NCBI GenBank assembly: GCA_025449115.1 | Contig: JAHLKC010000003.1 | Coordinates: forward strand, 310,001-374,000 | DNA: 64,000 bases | Reading direction: 5' to 3' | DNA from: Chytridium lagenaria | Taxonomy: Eukaryota; Chytridiomycota; Chytridiomycetes; Chytridiales; Chytridiaceae | Shown here: positions 43,792 to 54,314 of the stretch, in pieces | Layout of the letters: each line of letters begins with the position of its first letter | Numbering within the stretch: the first letter of the stretch is position 1 | Notes under the pieces: model-generated | What the model was told of the DNA's origin: nothing | Seen by the model: only the letters and a program-made list of their open reading frames with translations | Database searches by the model: none | Translations under genes and position numbers: made by a program

Positions 43792-44392
43792 ATGTCAACC
43801 ACAGCATCAGCAGAGGATGCAAAGGCTTACCTTGAAAAACACCGCATTCCATGGGTCATGCAACAGCTACTCACTTCCGTCCTTCACCAGAAGCCAGGTA
43901 ACATTGTAGACCTGCTTGAGCGATTCTTTAGTTTCTTAAGGAGTTCTTAGAACTTATGCTGACAATGAATCTACAGCCGACCCTCGTCAACTCATGATCA
44001 AAAAACTGGAAGAGATCAAGGTTGCTAAGGTAAAAAGTCCTACCTCACTCACACTTAATTGATGTTGTAAAGTCAAGGGGCAGTCAATGGTTCTTTTTAC
44101 ACGAGAAAACCTCATCGCCCTATTTAAAATATACGACGTCATTGGAAAGGGCTGTATCAGCCTTGACCAGTACGAAAGTGGTAAGAGCTACAGGTTACCC
44201 CCCTCTGTTAAAACCACGTTTGTTTGTTCTGTAAAGCCATGAAAAACATCGGAGCAGTCAATTACAATGGAAATCCACTGGGAGCAGATGCCAACAGAAT
44301 ACAACAGGATACTTTTGTGGACAACGCGTGAGTGAAAGAAGCATTAACTGTTGTCTAATAAGAAAAGGCTGGTTGCATTAATGAAGTCATGA
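43792..44392 (+). CDS. EF-hand protein similar to EFCAB10
   Basis: About 135 residues in five exons. The N-terminal block AKAYLEKHRIPWVMQQLLTSVL, followed by KPADPRQLMIKKLEEIK, is a RIIa-like dimerisation/docking domain of the type found in axonemal proteins. It is followed by one EF-hand-like unit (LFTRENLIALFKIYDVIGKGCISLDQY). The calcium loop is degenerate, so metal binding is doubtful. The end is TFVDNALVALMKS after a 42-nt intron. EFCAB10 homologues are restricted to ciliated lineages. The order RIIa then EF-hand and the small size support the call. The neighbouring MDM1-like gene converges on it. Confidence 0.75.
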
Positions 44393-44580
44393 CCTTACAT
44401 TTCCGTCCCAAAACCCACACTATTCTATTCATTAAAAAGTTCGTAATTACAGCTACCCATCCCGCAGTTACAGACGTGCACAAAAAAATTCTACAGAGTG
44501 ACTGCATCTCCAGAATGTTTTTTCATCCTCTTAAACGTATCCTTGGAATAAGAGCGGTACGGACACATAGAGAAGCAGTC

Positions 44581-46405
44581 CTAGGGCCTTCCAGAAGCCT
44601 CCTTTGCCCGTCTCAATAAATCCTCCGCCAACCTCCAAGTAACAGGTGGTTGAATTCTATACTGCAATACCCTCGTATTTGGAGGCCGAGGCTCAGTGTG
44701 TTGATAATGCCCCTCTGTAAGCCCATCGTACTCATTACGGAGATGATCTTGGTCTTCATCTTTAAAATGCCTTCTCTCTCTCGTCCGATGGGCACTACGC
44801 TCAGATATCCCGGCAGATCGAGCATTCTTGGCAGATATAACTACAGGCTCTCGAATTGTTTGTACATTTGCACCATATCCTTCATCGGGTTCCTCAAATT
44901 CATATTCCCGGTACCCCCCATTCCTGTATTCCTCGGCAAAGGGTTTCCCGCGAGGTTGTTGTTCAGGCCTTACAGACTCATTTTTTTCTCCTCTTAATGG
45001 AGCCTGAGTGGGTCGCTGCTGGCCATTCATCCGAATTGACGGCTCTTCACGATTTTTGTGTGAAGCCACCAAAGAGTCAGCCATGTCCACAGCCGCTTTG
45101 CTCTTGCTTAAACTATAAGCGTCACGACTTTTCCCACGTAGCACTGATCTTTCAGGTTCGTCGTTTGACTCATGTACCATGGCGCTAGCGACAGCAGATC
45201 CATCACGATCTCGAAGTGCGTAAGAAGATTTTTTGGGTTCCTTCTCGGTTCTTCCGTTTCCGTCCCATCCATTCCCCAAAGACCTGTCCCTAACATCCTC
45301 TCTATCATCCCTCCGTTGACCCCCGTACCCATTTCCCCCATTCTTTGCCAAAATCCTCATATCTTCCCCGACTTTCGGCGTAACCCCAGGATGTGGCTTC
45401 ACGATCAATAAGTTCCTCGTCCAATCCAAGAACTCGCGTTGATATTCCGTCTGAAACCCTGTACTCACCTTTGACGTCTCATTCTTAGCCTCCATGAAGG
45501 CTTTAAATGCAACAGGTGTCTCGACCAATCGATTACTTCTCGTTGCTCTTGTCTCGTTAAATGGTTTTGAACGATTGATTTTTTGAACGGTGTTTGGGTA
45601 GATCTGCTTGGGAAGAGTTAATAGCAATTCAGTAGCAATTGCTAACCTCAGATGTTGGAGCTGTCGTGTTGAAGGTCTTCATGTAGAGGTCATCTGAGGC
45701 GGGATTGACGTTACCTCCTCCGTATGGGATTATATCTGGGGTTTTTTGGGACTTTCCGTATACAGCCATGTCAGAAGCCTTTGATGGTTGTTTCCCGTAC
45801 GACGAGTTTTCCGTGTTCTTTTGTTGTTGCTTCCCGTATGCATATGTGATCTCAGGCTGCTTTCTCGAGTTCTCGGCCGCCCCAATCTTGTTAAAGTCAA
45901 AAGAGACTCCTGGCTTCTTCCCCCTCGTTTCCTAAATCCCGTTACCTTCAAGAAAACTTAAGTCACTTACGTTTCTGCTGACATAATCTTCCTCATCATC
46001 CTGATCATACCTCTCCCCACTGTCATCTGACGCCTCCCTCTGATGGCGACTTTCGAAGTCCGTCCTCAGATCACGGGATTTCGGACGCTCCGAATCACTC
46101 TGCCTCGCTGCCTCCTTAAACAAACCAGCACCCGTATCATTCCCCCATCCCTGCGTCCTCTTATTCTCTGTCACCCATCCATTATGGTCCCGCTTTGGTA
46201 GTTCTGGTTCACCTGGCCTTGGGGAAGTCGGTTTACGCACATCCGGGGTTTGTTTGAGATCTCTCCAAGTGAACTGCCGCTGTGATGGGTCCACCAACGT
46301 TAATGTCCTCGCCTTTCCTCACACAATTCCAACACACAACACACTGACCTGATACTCTGACTGCCAGTTTGTCAAGGCGGACAGTCTTGTTTGACTCGCA
46401 AGCAT
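44581..46405 (-). CDS. MDM1-like microtubule/centriole-associated protein (tentative)
   Basis: About 550 residues in four exons. The N-terminus reads LTNWQSEYQ then RQFTWRD across the first intron. A second copy TGFQTEYQREFLDW lies in exon 4. Both resemble the SEYQRxFxW repeats of vertebrate MDM1, a microtubule-binding centriolar protein. Exon 3 has several YGK units (TYAYGKQQQ, SSYGKQP, AVYGKSQ). The remainder is charged and disordered. The C-terminus is IQPPVTWRLAEDLLRRAKEASGRP. The start (46405) is 45 bp from the divergent WD40 gene. Only short motifs support the name; it could be another axoneme or basal-body protein with the same motif. Confidence 0.5.
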
Positions 46406-46450
46406 CTCGTCAAACGGTTCTTTTGACAAACAATATTTTTTTTTTGCTGA

Positions 46451-47595
46451 ATGCCCATCCTCAAAGGACACTCTGAGCCTGTTACGGCGCTGCGGATCCA
46501 CGAAGCATCTGGTCTCCTTGCGTCTGGCGGGAAGATGCCAGCGCAAGAGTTTGGGATATCGAAACGGGAAGTGCAAGCATGGGATAAGATTTTTGACAGG
46601 AGAAGCAATATCGTCGCTGGCTTCACGCAGTCTGGAACGTGTTTGCATATGGCCTCTGGAACGAACGTTTACGGATTCGATTTGAGAATGTTATCCATGG
46701 TTCAAAACGAATCGAAAGCATCTTTCAAGTTAGGACCTCTTCCTGACGAAATCAATTCCATCTGCGTAAACGAAAAGGACGAGTTCCTTGCCACTTCGGA
46801 TGATACAGGACTAGTTCATGTATTCGACTTGCGTTCAAAGTCCATGTTTAAGCGGTTAAGACCTATCCATACGAATGTTAGAATTACGAGACTGTTAAAC
46901 ATTTAGCTAAAATTCGTGCAGCTTTGCACTGCAGCCACTTTCCGACCGAAACGACGATGGGAGCTGTGGTCAGGCGGGATGGATAATCGGATTGTAAAAT
47001 GGGACTTCTCACGTGGAACTAGTACGGGTAAGGTTTAAAAGGGTGTTTTTTGAGCATTTGAATATTCAGACTAAGCATCAGTCATCTAGGATCCTTTCAA
47101 ACAACACAAGACGTATCCAGTGATAGTGGCAAAATTGTGAACCCTCCCTTTGTCCTCTCTCTCTCATTCTCAATCGACGGGAACTCCTTATTTGCGGGTC
47201 TCGGCGACGGCACAATAGGCGCGTTCGAACTACAAAATGATAGAAGCTTGGAAATAACGGAACGTGTCGATGCGCATTCATGGAGCGTTTCAGCTTTATT
47301 TGTGATGAAGGAAGCATTATCGGAGGATATTTTAGGTGTTGCTGTTGAGAAGCCGTTAATTTCAGCGGGTATTGATGGGAACTTGCACGTGTGGGAGACG
47401 AAGCGGGAGAAGACGCATTTGAGAAGGGTGAAGACGGTGGTGACGGAAAAGAAGATCAACGCTATTGCAGCTGTACGGATGTCTGGGAGTTTGGTGATAT
47501 ACATGGGTGGATGCCCGAAAGTTGCGAATTCAAAAAATGCTGGAGATATTGAGGTGTTGTCTATCGGACAGACGTCGGGTGCAGCATCTTCGTAA
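46451..47595 (+). CDS. WD40-repeat protein similar to WDR53
   Basis: Starts MPILKGHSEPVTALRIHEASGLLASG, then a shifted EDASARVWDIETGSA (two one-base indels near 46530 and 46590). Further repeats are DEINSICVNEKDEFLATSDDTGLVHVFDLRSK, TAATFRPKRRWELWSGGMDNRIVKWDFSRG, PPFVLSLSFSIDGNSLFAGLGDGTIGAFEL, DAHSWSVSALF and PLISAGIDGNLHVWETKR. It is a single beta-propeller without extra domains. The DEINSI.. and FRP.R..ELWSGGMD pattern is closest in my memory to WDR53, a possible DDB1-CUL4 substrate receptor. Two introns. The exact orthology is less sure than the fold. Confidence 0.75.
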
Positions 47596-47757
47596 TAAAT
47601 TTTTAATCGTCTCCTCGCCGTGTTGCTTTTTTACTCGCCCGATGTTGTTTCAGCTTGATGTTTCTCTCTAATTCATAAGTTTTCCTTTGAGAGCAAAGTG
47701 TAGGGTGAGTATAAATATGTGAAGGTTCTCAAAGAAAACATTGACATGAACGATATC

Positions 47758-48308
47758 TCACAGTTCCTTGATTCTCGCCAACGTCTCCTCTGAAGGCTCC
47801 CTTGGTACCTCCGCCTCTGCAGCCTTCATGATCATCTCATGCAACTTGCTCACACAATCCGACAGATTCTTAGGTTGCGTCCTATATCTATCCGATGTAA
47901 TTATAATCTGCCCCTTTTTATCAGCCTTCCAGCGTTCTATCCATAAGCGGTCAGCATTATCACACAACGCTTTCATCTTACATCAATCTCAATCCTAGAT
48001 CGAACTTCAGGGGTAACCAGTCTGCATCGGAAGGCTCAAATCGAAGATCCACCTTTGTGTTTACTATACAGATGTAAGCTTTGAGTGCGGAGGAGGGTTA
48101 CCTTTGTTGACGTTCTGACCGCCTGGACCACTGCTTCTGGAGAATGAGATCTCGAGCTTGTCTGTACAATATAAGAGAGTCGTCCATGATGAGCAAGGTT
48201 ACCAACTGGGATAGACGTTTCCTTGAAGTTCCTCATAAATGCTTCGATGGGGGATGTGCTGTAGCATCGGTTGGTGAAGAGCTGAATGGACCGTGGCTTG
48301 AAAAACAT
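47758..48308 (-). CDS. Mitochondrial peptidyl-tRNA hydrolase ICT1 (mL62)
   Basis: Class-I release-factor-like hydrolase built into the mitochondrial large ribosomal subunit, which rescues stalled ribosomes. From 48308: MFFKPRSIQLFTNRCYSTS (targeting peptide). After a 41-nt intron the catalytic segment LEISFSRSSGPGGQNVNK carries the GGQ motif. After another short intron come VDLRFEPSDADWLPL, ALCDNADRLWIERW, GQIIITSDRYRTQPKNLSDCVSKL and the end PREPSEETLARIKEL. One or two indels near 47975-48000 break the frame. It converges on the WD40 gene. Confidence 0.9.
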
Positions 48309-50010
48309 GGTAAACTCAAGCAAAAAAAGAAAAACACTGCATGTCAAACTTGTCTGTGAACTCTTCGCATCAGAAAGACAAATGTGTTCAGACGCATAGG
48401 AGCTACGAGATTGAGGTTTTTGAAATGTGCAAAGGTAATGGGATTGCCATCATGTGTGCTTTTCCTACTTCTTGAAACAATCACACTATCCCATACGAGC
48501 GTCCTGCACTCAACCTTGCTTCCCTTTGATGCTGCGATCGATCACTCCGCCTCTGCAGTCCATGTGGTTCACTCAAACAGGTTTTAACTCCAAGAAGCTG
48601 AATCTTCATCAATAAACCGGAAAGCCCAATTTTGAAGGCCATAGCTGGGCCGCAGCGCTCATTTACAAAACTGTTTACCGTTCACATGGCCGAATGGTCC
48701 TGGACCACACTTCCGGCAGCAAAGCTTTTCAGGGAAGCAGAAGAACTCGAACAATCGATATCAAAAGACTTCACATTTTATTTGTCAGTGAGCTCTTTTA
48801 CGTTGAATAAGGCATCGTAACTATGATCTGAGGCATTTAATGTGCAATGGAGCCGATGACGTTTTAAAAAGTCCCGAAAGCGTCTGGGCTGACTTTTGCA
48901 ACATACGCCGTGGTCTAATGGTCACTTAACATGGTACGGTCTAAGGAAGACGAACTTTCCAGCCGTTTTTCTTCGAGCCCAGTTCCCTCATCGCCCTTCA
49001 TAGCGTCTCCTCAAATCATCAGCACCGTTATCAACTTAAAAAATGTCTCTGAGCCCGACCGTTAGCATTCCCCCAGCGTATCGATTAACGTCTCAGTCGG
49101 GAAGGACAGTACTTAAGTTTGAACTTTTTTTTGCTCAGCAATCAAGATTATTTCAACGCTGAATCTTCCCCATTACCTTCTCTGCGTCTTCCGGAATCTC
49201 AGCAGTATTACCTTTGGAGATCATATAAAGATCTTAATCAAACCTTCTAAACACACTCGGTCTCGCCGTATCACCCTCGTAATAGTCACTTTGTTACTTG
49301 TACATGCTATCTCTCGCATCACTGTTACGCTCCTCTCGGACTGCGGTGATCTTCCCAGTGACCTTCAACAAGTCGTCGCCTTTCAGATGGGATGTTGTGT
49401 GCAGCCTCATCAAAACATGATTCGTTTGAATAGAAAGTCATTCCCACGAGCTCAAGATGGCATCTTCCTTCTATTCGAAACATAGAAGGCTGATAATCAT
49501 CCATGTGATTTAATACGAGCATGTGTGGATTGACCACATTGGGCATAGCAAGAATGCTTACGAACGGCTTCCACCTTGGCAGTTTGCGTTCCAAATCAAT
49601 AATTCAAGGTTTGGCTCCAGGGCATTCATAATGCCTTGGTTCCTCGGCAGAAGGCCTAGATACTGCCCTTATCGAGATAGAAGACGCATCGGTTACAGCA
49701 TACCCGCACTCGGTAGATGTGGCAAGTTCTTCAGGACATTTCTTTTCTTGGGAGGAGGTCGCTAGTCAGGGCAGCCCAGTCCTGAAATTAATTTCAATCT
49801 TATTGTCTACCCTGAACGCATGTTTCAGTGCAAGCTCCACACCAGCAACTGCAGCGGCGAGATACTTAATTTCCCTTGCGCGATGCCAAGAAAGCTTTAC
49901 CCTATGCATGTTGATGAGTTAACAGCCACTTACTCGCGTTGAGATTGACGCGAAAGACATATTGTCTTGAAGTTTGTTTATGAGGGGTGTATGCTGCTTT
50001 AGTTTTTTAT
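48309..50010. other. 1.7-kb intergenic, no supportable gene
   Basis: Short frames on both strands (for example 48384-48587 +, 49325-49594 -) show no domain. A tRNA-like A-box sequence at 48909 is discussed among the rejected items. The right end carries the promoter duplicated at 52980-53060. Confidence 0.45.
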
Positions 50011-50018
50011 CTATAAAA
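50011..50018 (+). promoter_or_regulatory. TATA box of secreted repeat gene 1
   Basis: TATAAAAA, 94 bp before the start codon. It lies in a block conserved with 53057-53064, including TGCTGCTTTAGTTTTT upstream and CTCTCTTACACTCACTCAAT downstream. Confidence 0.7.
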
Positions 50019-50104
50019 AGGGAAGGATCCCACTAAAGTTCGATCCACTCTCTTACACTCACTCAATCCTCTTTAAACCCTCAGCTTACTTGCATCTTTT
50101 GAAA

Positions 50105-51226
50105 ATGATCAGCATCACCAAACTAACGATGATGAAGGCCATGTTTGCTTTGGCCTACATCGCGTCCACCTGCTCGGTATGTAATGTTGTTGTCGTGTTT
50201 AATGGTATGATATAACTAACACTTGCTCCTGAAGGTCCAAGCTATCCCTATCGCGACGCCCATCAGCTTGAGAAGAGAGGGTACCCGCGTCCTCCTAAAG
50301 CATCCACTGTGATTGTGACTCCTGTCTTTCCAACTGCAACCGTTTCGCCTGCTCCTCCCCATCCTTCCGGCTCTCCAATCAACAACGTCATCACACTCAC
50401 CGTAACGGCTCCTGGACCCTCTGGCTCGCCTTCTCCTCCCCGTCCTTCTGGCTCACCAATTAACAACATCACACTCACCGCGAGTACGGCTCCTGGACCC
50501 TCTGGCTCGCCTGCTCCTCCCCGTCCCTCTGGCTCTCCAATCAACAACATCACACTCACCGCGAGTACGGCTGCTCACCCCTCTAGCTCGCCTGCTCCTC
50601 CCCGTCCTTCTGGCTCTCCGATTAATAACGTCATCACGCTCACCGTGACGGATCCTGGACCTCGCCCATCTGGCTCGCCTGCTCCTCCCCGTCCCTCTGG
50701 TTCTCCGATTAACAACATCACACTCACCGTGACGGATCCTGGACCTCGCCCATCTGGCTCGCCTGCTCCTCCCCGTCCCTCTGGTTCTCCGATTAACAAC
50801 ATCACACTCACCGTGACGGATTCTAGACCTCGCCCATCTGACTCGCCTGCTCCACCCCGTCCCTCTGGCTCTCCAATCAATAACGTCATCACACTCACCG
50901 CGACGGATCCTGGACCTCGCCCATCTGGCTCGCCTGCTACTCCCCGTCCCTCTGGCTCGCCCATTAATTACATCACACTCACCGTGACGGATTCTAGACC
51001 TCGCCCATCTGACTCGCCTGCTCCTCCCCGTCCCTCTGGCTCTCCAATTAATAACGTCATCACACTCACCGTGACGGATCCTGGACCTCGCCCCTCTGGC
51101 TCACCTGCTCCTCCCCGTCCTTCTGGCTCTCCCATCAACAACATCACACTCACCGCGAGTACGGCTCCTACACCCTCTGGCTCTCCTGCGCCTTCCCGTC
51201 CCTCTGGATCCCCAATTTACGAGTAA
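50105..51226 (+). CDS. Secreted Pro/Ser-rich repeat protein, copy 1
   Basis: Exon 1 encodes a signal peptide (MISITKLTMMKAMFALAYIASTCS). A 58-nt intron follows, then VQAIPI and a propeptide ending LEKR, a Kex2-type dibasic site, followed by GYPRPPKAS. The rest is about ten variants of a 25-35-residue repeat built from PSGSPAPPRPSGSPINN and ITLTVTD or ITLTAST. Many repeats contain the N-glycosylation sequon NIT. The Pro/Ser/Thr density suggests an extended O-glycosylated cell-wall or surface protein. A one-base loss near 50250, relative to copy 2, breaks the frame before the Kex2 site. Repeat-internal open frames on the minus strand are artefacts. No family is recognised. Confidence 0.78.
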
Positions 51227-53050
51227 TTGTGACGGCTTGTGTGCAAGATTCCATGTTCCGTCTTCTCGCACTTCAATATAGTCTCCCATCCTTCTGTAGA
51301 TTTTACGATAACTTAGACTTATGGAATGTGACCTCTCTTTTTCCCTTTCTCACATTTGCAAAATTAGTTGCTCCTGTCTTTCCTTGTTGTTTTCTTTGAT
51401 TCGGTTCCTTTTGATTTTACATATTATGTTTATCTCGTTGTCCAATCTAGACTTGCTTATATCTTTTTTCTCCCGCATTTTTGAAAGTTTTTTTGGTTAA
51501 AGTCGTCGAATATTCTTTTCCTTCTCTGTTTATACAAGTTCAATAAAATACGGCAGCATAAAATTACAAAGTTGTTTGATTTCGGATCGTCTAACGGTGT
51601 TTTCCCAGCGTTCGGTAATTCCATACAAATTATTTATGTGAAAAGGAAAGAGCGAGTTTAGGTCGGAGATGCTGATAACTAATCATATGTAAAGAGTGTC
51701 GAAACGTTACGTTGTGTCATAACATTTTGATAAAAAGGTTATGCTGCTCTCGCATTGCAATAATGATTTTAATAATTGCGAATTCGTGAAAGCTTGATAA
51801 AGGCTTTCGAATCTCTATTTTTCTTTATGTGCGTTCTTCCGAGTCCAGACGGTCAACAAAAAACTCCACTTTTTTTTCAAAACCTTTGTGGATTGCACAT
51901 TTGCAGATATCTTAAAACTATTAGCAAACCGATATATTTATTCAAATATATTGTATCAATGCCATTTGAATTAGAAGTTTAAAAAATATACAGAAGAGCA
52001 GTTTATCATGTGGTGCGAAAATGAACGATATAAATCTAAGGGTGAGCTTTATCGATATGGCCAAAGTGAAGAGTATTAATATAACAAAACAAGATAAAAT
52101 ACTAGTGAAGCGAGAGAGAGCATCAGTAAAAAAAGCGTGTGCGGAATAGCCCTGTTTTACTTTTACTTAATATAAACACCAGCACTTGGCGCTTCTAATA
52201 CCTGTTTTGATACTTCCTTGGCATATAGTTCAAGCATAATTTATTTCGACATACCCTAACCAACTGGTCATGAGCCGGACAAAATTAAATAAAAATGCGC
52301 GAAAATGTATTTAGCTATTCCAAGTTCTCCTTGCGAAAAGTCGTGAACCAGATCGAAAAATACCAGTAATGAGAAAGAATTGAGTTTTTGTGTCGTGCAT
52401 AAAATAAAAGTACATGAACTTTAGCATTTCAGCCGTTTTTTCGTATCCACTATGAATGTGACCATCAAACAGAATACACTTTTTGTAAAAGCTCTTCAGA
52501 AATATCTCTGCAACATTGACAGGAATAAGTAAAGCCCAAAGGCGTCAGGGATTTCTCTTCGATCGTGCAGCTGTTATTTTTTATGGATTAATGTCTTGGC
52601 ATCAGGGCCTCTCCCACCAGACGGTAACGGAGAGGAGAACCAGAATTCTTATATATTCTCCAGCTCATTACCAGCCAGCGGATCCCATCAGCATACTTCG
52701 TTTTAGCCACATTTGCCTCAGAAAGACTGGGAGGTGCAAGTTCCCCTGGAAACCTAGATTTCTTGGACGGCGGCTAGTATTGTACCTGGGAAATGGTCCA
52801 ACCTGGCCCTGAGGCTTGGAATTCATTTTGTATTTTTTAAAATTAAAAATAAATAAATAATCATAAACGCGTCTTCAGGGGCACGATGAGGGCGTCGACG
52901 CCAAGAAGATTAATATTCTCTACGCGGCGTGTGGATGAGGGAGCAGCCCTTTATTAATTACTCGCATCGAGATTGACTGGCGAGTTGCCTCGTCTTGAAG
53001 TCTGGAACAGGGTACTGTGGGTGGGTTTAACAGTGTATGCTGCTTTAGTT
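51227..53050. other. 1.8-kb spacer between the duplicated genes
   Basis: AT-rich, with only short unsupported frames (51776-51982 +, 52516-52812 +). The left part is the 3' flank of copy 1; the last 100 bp or so resembles 49920-50010, marking the duplicated promoter. Confidence 0.5.
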
Positions 53051-53056
53051 TTTATC

Positions 53057-53064
53057 TATAAAAA
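53057..53064 (+). promoter_or_regulatory. TATA box of secreted repeat gene 2
   Basis: TATAAAAA, 95 bp before the start codon, in the same context as 50011-50018. Confidence 0.7.
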
Positions 53065-53151
53065 GGGAAAGGATCCCCACTAAAGTTCGATACACTCTCT
53101 TACACTCACTCAATCCTCTTTAAACCCTCAGCTTACTTGCATCTTTTGAAA

Positions 53152-53992
53152 ATGATCAGCATCACCAAACTAACGATGATGAAGGCCATGTTTGCTTTGG
53201 CCTACATCGCGTCCACCTGCTCGGTATGTAATGTTGTTGTCGTGTTTAATGGTATGATATAACTAACACTTGCTCCTGAAGGTCCAAGCTATTCCTATCG
53301 GCGACGCCCATCAGCTTGAGAAGAGAGGGTACCCGCGTCCTCCTAAAGCATCCACTGTGATTGTGACTCCTGTCTTTCCAACTGCAACCGTTTCGCCTGC
53401 TCCTCCCCATCCTTCAGCTCTCCAATCAACAACGTCATCACACTCACCGTAACGGCTCCTGGACCCTCTGGCTCGCCTTCTCCTCCCCGTCCTTCTGGCT
53501 CACCAATCAACAACATCACACTCACCGCGAGTACGGCTCCTGGACCCTCTGGCTCGCCTGCTCCTCCCCGTCCTTCTGGCTCTCCAATTAATAACGTCAT
53601 CACACTCACCGTGACGGATCCTGGACCTCGCCCATCTGGCTCGCCTGCTCCTCCCCGTCCTTCCGGCTCCGATTAACAACATCACACTTACCGCGAGTAC
53701 GGCTCCTCACCCCTCTGGCTCGCCTGCTCCTCCCCATCCTTCCGGCTCTCCAATCAACAACGTCATCACACTCACCGTAACGGCTCCTGGACCCTCTGGC
53801 TCGCCTTCTCCTCCCCGTCCTTCTGGCTCACCAATCAACAACATCACACTTACCGCGAGTACGGCTCCTCACCCCTCTGGCTCGCCTGCTCCTCCCCGTC
53901 CTTCTGGCTCTCCAATTAATAATGTTAACACACTCACCGTGACGACTCCCAGTCCCTCTGGCTCGCCTGCTCCTCCCCGTCCCTATAATTAA
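53152..53992 (+). CDS. Secreted Pro/Ser-rich repeat protein, copy 2
   Basis: The signal peptide and intron are identical to copy 1. The intact propeptide reads AIPIGDAHQLEKR, which confirms the Kex2 site. It has fewer repeats (about six) and ends SPAPPRPYN. Two deletions disturb it: one base near 53414 and two bases near 53668. Together they restore the frame, but a stop lies between them as read. It is a tandem duplicate of 50105-51226 with a different repeat number, as expected from unequal crossing-over between minisatellite-coding exons. Confidence 0.75.
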
Positions 53993-54314
53993 TTGTGACT
54001 TTTCCTGTTTTTCTCTCATGTCTCCAACATTGTCATTGCTGTTTTTATTCCGATGAATAATATATAAACGTAATAAAAAAATTCTGCGACTATATATTTT
54101 AGAAGCTTAATTTCAACTGTTAAGCAATACTTCATGTCTAAAGCTTTAACGCATCGACAAAAAACACCAACACCATACCAGGGTGCGGTACGGGTCAAAA
54201 CACATTGTGACGGGGGTGATCTTAACATCAAAATAAAACTAGACAATAAAAGAGATGGCCGGCTTCTTTTGGTACGAGATTGACAGGAGGAAACAGACTT
54301 ACGTTTTCTATTTA

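Noticed and set aside
48905..48985. tRNA-like sequence: GCCGTGG, A-box TGGTCTAATGG and, about 60 bp on, TTCGAGCCC
   Set aside because: No matching 3' acceptor strand and no proper 5+7+5 anticodon arm. At best the head of a decayed tRNA-derived SINE; a covariance search would decide.
50575..51153. Long minus-strand frames rich in GEPEGRGGAGEP
   Set aside because: Reverse translation of the secreted-protein repeats; the plus strand has the signal peptide, intron and TATA box.
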